Position numbers and translations under genes: made by a program. The notes below the pieces were generated by a model. It did no database searches. It was not told the origin of the DNA and saw only the letters and a list, made by a program, of their open reading frames with translations. Positions 21,374 through 24,381 of a stretch of DNA of 24,381 nucleotides are shown here, in pieces (within the stretch, counting starts at the first letter, position 1; each line of letters opens with the position of its first letter). The DNA comes from a virus. The DNA lies in IMG/VR virus record IMGVR_UViG_3300021077_000040, positions 1 to 24,381 of that record. One strand, written 5' to 3'.

Positions 21374-22580
21374 CCTTAGCCTCTCTTACGGCTTTTTGGC
21401 CGCTGTAATTCTCATAGCGTTGTATAATAATATCGCAGTATTTTGGATCTAACTCCATCATAAGCGCACGACGCTTCGTCTTCTCACACGCTACCATAAG
21501 CGTACCACTACCCGCAAACGGATCGTAAACATACTCACCCGGGTTAGTATGATGTACTATAGAGCGTACAAATAACTCCACAGGCTTTTGCGTAGGGTGT
21601 GCCGTCTTATCATCCTTTGTGCCTGAGTTTGCCGCATTAGGTGCCTCGCAATCCCAAACCGTAGTTTGTTTGCGATCACCCTTCCAATTAGACTTAGCCC
21701 CCTTTTTAACCGCATACCAACAAGGCTCGTGCTGCCAGTGGTAATTAGCACGGCCTAAAACAAAATGGCTCTTACGCCATATGATTTGTTGTTTTGTTTC
21801 AAAGCCCGCATCACGCAAATTGGCCATGACAATATCAGTATAGGCGCTGGCGTGCCAAACGTAGGCAATAGAGCCGGGAAATAGCGAGTAAGTATCAAGC
21901 CAGTCGGCCCGATCGTCATTCATGACCACGTTTTCATTATTCTTGCCACCCCGCGCCTCATTGCGCCATGACATATCAAGCTTTACGCCATAAGGTGGGT
22001 CGGTAACCATAGTATTTGGGTGCTGGCCGTCTAATAAACGGTCGACGTCGCTTGAAACAGTAGAGTCCCCACATACCAACCGATGGTCGCCGAGCAACCA
22101 CACATCACCAAGAACAGCAATAGGCGCCACCGCCACCGGAACATCATCCTCACCACAAAATACCTCCGGCAGTTCATCAGGAAATATTTCGCATAATTCT
22201 TCAAGGTCAAACCCCGTTAATGTAAGGTCATAGTCAAATGATTTTAAATATTCAAATTGATTAAGCAAAATATCTTTATCCCACCCCGCATCAAGCGCAA
22301 TCTTATTGTCAGCAATAACAAGCGCTGCTTTTTGTTCGGGGGATAATCCGGGCAATACAATACAAGGCACATCAGGCATATTCATCAATAGGGCAGCAGC
22401 TAGGCGCCCATGCCCCGCAATGATGGTATTGTTTTCGTCAATAAGAAGGGGATTTGTAAAACCAAACTCGTTTATAGAGCGAACAATCTTTTCAATTTGC
22501 TCTACAGAATGTGTACGAGAATTGGCCTCATACATGGCCAATTCCCCTACAGAAACGCTTTTATAGTCCCGCAAAGCCAT
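21312..22580 (-). CDS. ParB-domain / DNA methyltransferase fusion
   Basis: A 422-residue protein of two parts. Residues 1-150 form a ParB/Srx-type N-terminal domain (VGELAMYEANSRTHSVEQIE; AGHGR at 55-59 replaces the GERR of ParB; then MPDVPCIVLPGLSPEQKAAL VIADNK). Residues 155-395 form a DNA methyltransferase with DPPY at 194-197 (catalytic), HPTQKP at 328-333 and DPFAGSGT at 353-360 (AdoMet binding). DPPY before FxGxGT is the beta-class order; the enzyme should methylate adenine N6 or cytosine N4. Such fusions are widespread in phages and prophages and probably protect phage DNA from restriction or mark it. No cognate restriction enzyme gene is visible. It is coupled to the small gene upstream (TAATG) and overlaps terS. 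Confidence 0.9.
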   Translation of the reverse strand: MALRDYKSVSVGELAMYEANSRTHSVEQIEKIVRSINEFGFTNPLLIDENNTIIAGHGRLAAALLMNMPDVPCIVLPGLSPEQKAALVIADNKIALDAGWDKDILLNQFEYLKSFDYDLTLTGFDLEELCEIFPDELPEVFCGEDDVPVAVAPIAVLGDVWLLGDHRLVCGDSTVSSDVDRLLDGQHPNTMVTDPPYGVKLDMSWRNEARGGKNNENVVMNDDRADWLDTYSLFPGSIAYVWHASAYTDIVMANLRDAGFETKQQIIWRKSHFVLGRANYHWQHEPCWYAVKKGAKSNWKGDRKQTTVWDCEAPNAANSGTKDDKTAHPTQKPVELFVRSIVHHTNPGEYVYDPFAGSGTLMVACEKTKRRALMMELDPKYCDIIIQRYENYSGQKAVREAKDGHTEIREDQTSRAYRKNKG

Positions 22581-22762
22581 TATGGGCCTGCTTGTTCGTT
22601 ACGATGAGCAGCTTTCATTGAATCGCCAGCTTCACCGGGTTCGCAGTATTTAGGCTGCATCTTGTTTTGCATTTCAACACGCTTGCCGTAAGCACTTGGC
22701 ACGCCTTGGTAATGCGTATTGCCCTCATCACCATCGCTAGTTGTATAATCTTTAACTTCCAT
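22580..22762 (-). CDS. Small hypothetical protein, first gene of the leftward operon
   Basis: A 60-residue hydrophilic protein without recognisable family (VKDYTTSDGDEGNTHYQGVP ... KYCEPGEAGDSMKAAHRN). The start has CGGAGA at 7-base spacing and the stop forms a TAATG overlap with the methyltransferase gene, which supports it as a real, translationally coupled gene. It is the first gene after the divergent control region, so it should be made early in the leftward message. Confidence 0.6.
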   Translation of the reverse strand: MEVKDYTTSDGDEGNTHYQGVPSAYGKRVEMQNKMQPKYCEPGEAGDSMKAAHRNEQAGP

Positions 22763-22783
22763 ATTAATTCTCCGTTTAAATTA

Positions 22784-22801
22784 TTATTAATCGATTAATA
22801 A
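22784..22801. promoter_or_regulatory. 18-bp perfect palindrome (possible operator)
   Basis: TTATTAATCGATTAATAA is its own reverse complement over 18 bp. It lies 22 bp upstream of the first leftward gene, between the hairpin and the ribosome site, in the divergent control region. A symmetric DNA-binding protein could block the leftward transcript there. There is no sign of a terminator. Confidence 0.5.
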
Positions 22802-22816
22802 AAGTGGTGACTCACG

Positions 22817-22863
22817 CGACTAAGATGTTTCATCCCGGCAAAAGTTTGAAAACATCTTAGTCG
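22817..22863. promoter_or_regulatory. 14-bp hairpin with 19-base loop in leftward leader
   Basis: CGACTAAGATGTTT (22817-22830) and AAACATCTTAGTCG (22850-22863) are perfect inverted repeats. A leftward message starting near 22882 would carry this stem about 20 bases from its 5' end. No T-run follows the stem directly on the minus strand (CGTGAGTCACCACTTTTA), so a pausing, anti-termination or RNA-stability element is more likely than a terminator. It could also be a protein-binding or replication-related site. Confidence 0.55.
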
Positions 22864-22888
22864 ATCTACGGAGTGCTTCCACACGCTA

Positions 22889-22917
22889 AATGTAGCACAA
22901 ACAATATTTATCCACAA
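22889..22917 (-). promoter_or_regulatory. Possible leftward promoter
   Basis: On the minus strand TTGTGG (22917-22912) and TACATT (22894-22889) are spaced by 17 bp. The match to consensus is moderate (three and four of six). The position suits transcription of the 22762-20902 operon and its leader hairpin. The -35 box overlaps a DnaA-box sequence. Confidence 0.35.
22908..22916 (+). promoter_or_regulatory. DnaA-box consensus TTATCCACA
   Basis: A perfect match to the bacterial DnaA box lies at the edge of a very AT-rich stretch (22940-22977). A near match, TTATCAACA, occurs at 23021-23029. A replication origin or DnaA-sensitive promoter is possible; a single perfect 9-mer can also occur by chance. 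Confidence 0.3.
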
Positions 22918-22977
22918 AATAAGTCAAAGGTATGGAAATGATCGCATTTCATTATTTATTTATTGTGTAATTATTTT

Positions 22978-23009
22978 ACGTCAACTATTGACGTATACGT
23001 CAACTATTG
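22978..23009. promoter_or_regulatory. Overlapping dyad/direct-repeat operator
   Basis: ACGTCAACTATTG occurs at 22978-22990 and again at 22997-23009, a 19-bp period. Read as half-sites, ACGTCAA (22978), TTGACGT (22988) and ACGTCAA (22997) form two overlapping dyads, of which TTGACGTATACGTCAA (22988-23003) is a perfect 16-bp palindrome. It covers the -35 box and part of the spacer of the plus-strand promoter, so a bound repressor would block it. Confidence 0.7.
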
Positions 23010-23016
23010 CTATAGT
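22988..23016 (+). promoter_or_regulatory. Sigma-70-type promoter of the acidic three-gene operon
   Basis: TTGACG (22988-22993) and TATAGT (23011-23016) are spaced by exactly 17 bp. The start point near 23023 gives a 26-base leader with TAAGGA seven bases before the first ATG. The -35 box is part of the palindromic operator. Confidence 0.75.
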
Positions 23017-23048
23017 CGCTTTATCAACAACAACGTAAGGAAAACAAC

Positions 23049-23276
23049 ATGAAAACATTAAACGACGTAACATTGTATGACTTGATGGCAGAGGACTTAG
23101 ATGTTTGGTTAGGTAAAAACAAAGAGTTTGGTTTTGTATTACAAATTGATGATGAGAACGGCGAAGAGCTTGTTGATGAGAAACAAATACACCCCGCAGC
23201 TGCCGAGTCATTTGCTGATTTTTGCCGCCGTTATTTACACTCTTATGACTGCATTACAAATAAAGAGGCCGCATAA
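23049..23276 (+). CDS. Small acidic protein, first gene of divergent operon
   Basis: A 75-residue protein with 17 acidic and 7 basic residues. A central acidic patch (QIDDENGEELVDEKQ) follows a VWLGKNKEFGFVLQ strand-like piece, and the end is helical (ESFADFCRRYLHSYDC). No family is recognised. It is transcribed from a strong, apparently repressible promoter, opposite to the packaging genes and to the genes on its right. Small acidic early phage proteins are often inhibitors of host enzymes or restriction systems, but nothing here proves that. The start is supported by TAAGGA at 7-base spacing, and the stop overlaps the next gene (TAATG). Confidence 0.7.
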   Translation: MKTLNDVTLYDLMAEDLDVWLGKNKEFGFVLQIDDENGEELVDEKQIHPAAAESFADFCRRYLHSYDCITNKEAA

Positions 23277-23512
23277 TGGCTATTGAAAAAAGCAGTTGCT
23301 ATGAGTATGAGGTACGTTGTCATGACGTACCCGGATGGGATGAAAATGTAAATAAATGGGTAAAAGGGTATTATTACGTGATTTTTGATACCTATTACAA
23401 GCCATGTGATGCGACAATTATTCGGGAGTCTGATGAATACTTTGATGCTGAACAAGAAGCACGTTTTGCGGCTATAGGTCATATTGATTTATTAGAAAAT
23501 GGAGAGGGTTAA
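23276..23512 (+). CDS. Small acidic protein, second gene of divergent operon
   Basis: A 78-residue protein rich in Tyr, Trp and acidic residues (about 17 acidic, 7 basic). The part YEYEVRCHDVPGWDENVNKW then VKGYYYVIFDTYYKP suggests a small beta-sheet, followed by a helix (FDAEQEARFAAIGHIDLLEN). Three cysteines are present. No family is recognised. It is joined to both neighbours by TAATG overlaps, so the three proteins are probably made in fixed ratio. Confidence 0.7.
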   Translation: MAIEKSSCYEYEVRCHDVPGWDENVNKWVKGYYYVIFDTYYKPCDATIIRESDEYFDAEQEARFAAIGHIDLLENGEG

Positions 23513-23706
23513 TGACAGAAGAACATATGTTATCGTGCGTTTCGTTTTTGTTAGGTAAAACGCACGGGGGAATTATGAATATTATTCACACAGCTATAGA
23601 CGAAGATGACTTTCGGGACTTATTAATAAAATTTGAAGCCGAGCTCAGAAAAGATATAGAACGGCTTTATTATCCGGATATTATTCGTGACCCAGCTTTA
23701 AATTAG
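23512..23706 (+). CDS. Small protein, third gene of divergent operon
   Basis: A 64-residue protein, mainly helical, with 13 acidic and 7 basic residues. The C-terminal half (DEDDFRDLLIKFEAELRKDI) is an amphipathic helix. The ATG overlaps the stop of the previous gene and has GGAGAG upstream inside that gene. Its last 26 bp overlap the end of the convergent cold-shock gene on the other strand, so the two transcripts collide or share termination there. No family is recognised. Confidence 0.6.
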   Translation: MTEEHMLSCVSFLLGKTHGGIMNIIHTAIDEDDFRDLLIKFEAELRKDIERLYYPDIIRDPALN

Positions 23707-23884
23707 TAGCAACAGCACCTTTTGGGGATTGTGAGGGGGTGAAATGAACCTGATCGCCCTCTTTTAAGCTTTTAAATCCCTGTGTTTGAATTTCTTTGAA
23801 GTGTATGAAGTAATCTTTGCCTTGACTCTCAACAAACCCAAAACCTTTTTGATCGTTAAACCACTTTACAATTCCGTTTTGCAT
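23681..23884 (-). CDS. Cold-shock-domain protein (CspA family)
   Basis: A 67-residue protein of normal family length (about 67-70). It has the N-terminal GIVKWFNDQKGFGFVES with RNP1 KGFGFV at 13-18, and RNP2 DYFIHF at 24-29, where most family members have [DV]xFVHF; Trp8, Phe15, Phe17, Phe26, His28 and Phe29 are the nucleic-acid-stacking residues. These small OB-fold proteins bind single-stranded RNA or DNA and melt RNA structure or prevent termination. A phage copy may tune translation or anti-termination, or aid replication. The ribosome site (GGATG) is modest. Its 3' end overlaps the convergent operon by 26 bp. Confidence 0.93.
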   Translation of the reverse strand: MQNGIVKWFNDQKGFGFVESQGKDYFIHFKEIQTQGFKSLKEGDQVHFTPSQSPKGAVATNLKLGHE

Positions 23885-23919
23885 TTAATCATCCGTAACT
23901 AGTTAATAAAAATCAAATC

Positions 23920-24219
23920 CTACCGCTTAAATCTCTTCACAGTCGCGTCTTTGCCTATCCCCCTATACCTTTGCATAGGTAATTCAGGATCGGGCTTATA
24001 GCGCTGAGTATTGCCTATAGAGTAGTTCGGCATCCCAGCCTCCATCCAGCACTTAACAGCACACTCCAGCGCCTCGTCCGGTACCAACCCGTTTAACATA
24101 TCGTTTTTGTCGTCAATACTCAAGAGCCTTGTTGAGATAAGTTTAGGTGAGACACCAAGTTTGATACCGATGTGGAACAGTTTTTTCTGGCATTCTTCTC
24201 TGGTAAGGAGTTTTGACAT
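23920..24219 (-). CDS. Hypothetical protein, early-region type
   Basis: A 99-residue protein. Residues 1-65 are helical (LTREECQKKLFHIGIKLGVS; EALECAVKCWMEAGMPNYSI), and the tail is basic with Tyr/Arg (NTQRYKPDPELPMQRYRGIG, ending TVKRFKR). No family is recognised. GGAGG seven bases before the ATG is a strong site. The gene starts 100 bp inside the upstream gene in another frame, and 35 bp separate its stop from the cold-shock gene start. Confidence 0.6.
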   Translation of the reverse strand: MSKLLTREECQKKLFHIGIKLGVSPKLISTRLLSIDDKNDMLNGLVPDEALECAVKCWMEAGMPNYSIGNTQRYKPDPELPMQRYRGIGKDATVKRFKR

Positions 24220-24380
24220 TTGGGTGCCTCCATGGCTTTCATGCGTTCTTTAACGGCAAAAGCGAATTCCCTTCGCTCTTTATTGGGCATATGAACCTCA
24301 ACGGTCGATCCCCACTCGGCCATTTTTAATGCATGGTTCAATTCTTGTACCGCCTCAAGCTCATCTTGTGTAAATGGCCC
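24120..24380 (-). CDS. Partial hypothetical protein, 5' end beyond window
   Basis: The frame is open up to the right edge (first visible residues GPFTQDELEAVQELNHALKM), so the real start lies outside the window; an internal TTG is not needed. The visible 86 residues include MAEWGSTVEVHMPNKERREF and FAVKERMKAME, helical and plausible. The last 33 residues overlap the next gene and are Ser/Asn-rich, with lower coding character. Either the overlap is real or the original stop was lost. No family is recognised. Confidence 0.5.
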   Translation of the reverse strand, partial: GPFTQDELEAVQELNHALKMAEWGSTVEVHMPNKERREFAFAVKERMKAMEAPKCQNSLPEKNARKNCSTSVSNLVSHLNLSQQGS

Positions 24381-24381
24381 A

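Noticed and set aside
22817-22863. Reading the 14-bp hairpin as a retron RNA, CRISPR repeat or insertion-sequence end
   Set aside because: There is no reverse transcriptase, no repeated unit with spacers and no transposase or target duplication nearby.
22932-22970. Twelve-codon plus-strand frame in the divergent gap
   Set aside because: It is very short with the purine-rich site too close to the ATG; it lies upstream of the mapped promoter.

Overview
The window looks like the morphogenesis arm of a tailed double-stranded DNA phage with a short, P22-like tail (podovirus type). The leftward genes follow the P22 late order almost step for step: small terminase, large terminase, P22-type portal, scaffold, P22-type coat, gp4-like adaptor, gp10-like tail factor, a small protein in the tail-needle slot, three ejection-type proteins, then tail fibres. 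Hand-counted stretches give roughly 42-45 % G+C for the structural genes. Nothing fixes the host; Shine-Dalgarno sites and -35/-10 boxes are of ordinary bacterial type. No integrase, repressor or replication gene is present, so the lifestyle cannot be read from this piece.

Layout, right to left. 24380-23681 (minus): two overlapping small unknown genes, one running off the edge, and a cold-shock-domain protein. 23049-23706 (plus): three tightly coupled genes for small acidic proteins behind a strong promoter (TTGACG-17-TATAGT) whose -35 box lies in a cluster of dyad half-sites. 22763-23048 is the divergent control region, with that promoter, a probable leftward promoter, a consensus DnaA box, a 14-bp hairpin and an 18-bp perfect palindrome. 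22762-20902 (minus): a small unknown gene, a ParB-domain/DNA-methyltransferase fusion, terS and terL. 19337-14250: portal, scaffold, an 82-residue protein resembling the Acb2 cyclic-nucleotide sponges, and coat. Coat has its own promoter and is flanked by hairpins. 14196-5479: head completion, ejection and fibre genes. 5454-92: a large repetitive fibre, small unknown genes, an HNH (endonuclease VII-type) enzyme and a last fibre-like gene ending at an intrinsic terminator. A probable lysozyme gene begins at position 50 and leaves the window.

Two genes sit on the plus strand inside this leftward late region, and each overlaps the 3' end of a fibre or ejection gene by 12-13 bp: a secreted SGNH/GDSL hydrolase (2618-3259, about 32 % G+C) and an unlisted 23-residue hydrophobic peptide (7582-7653) with a very good ribosome site and a TATAAT box. 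The HNH gene is even more AT-rich (about 26 % G+C). These look like later arrivals (morons).

The candidates for accessory or anti-defence function are the Acb2-like gene, the ParB-methyltransferase, the three-gene acidic operon, the SGNH hydrolase and the membrane micropeptide. Many neighbouring genes share TAATG or TGATG stop/start overlaps, so translation of the late region is probably coupled. No gap without a gene exceeds 300 bases; the largest are 22763-23048, 15498-15717, 2456-2617 and 20905-21025, and each is described below. I see no tRNA, CRISPR array or insertion sequence.
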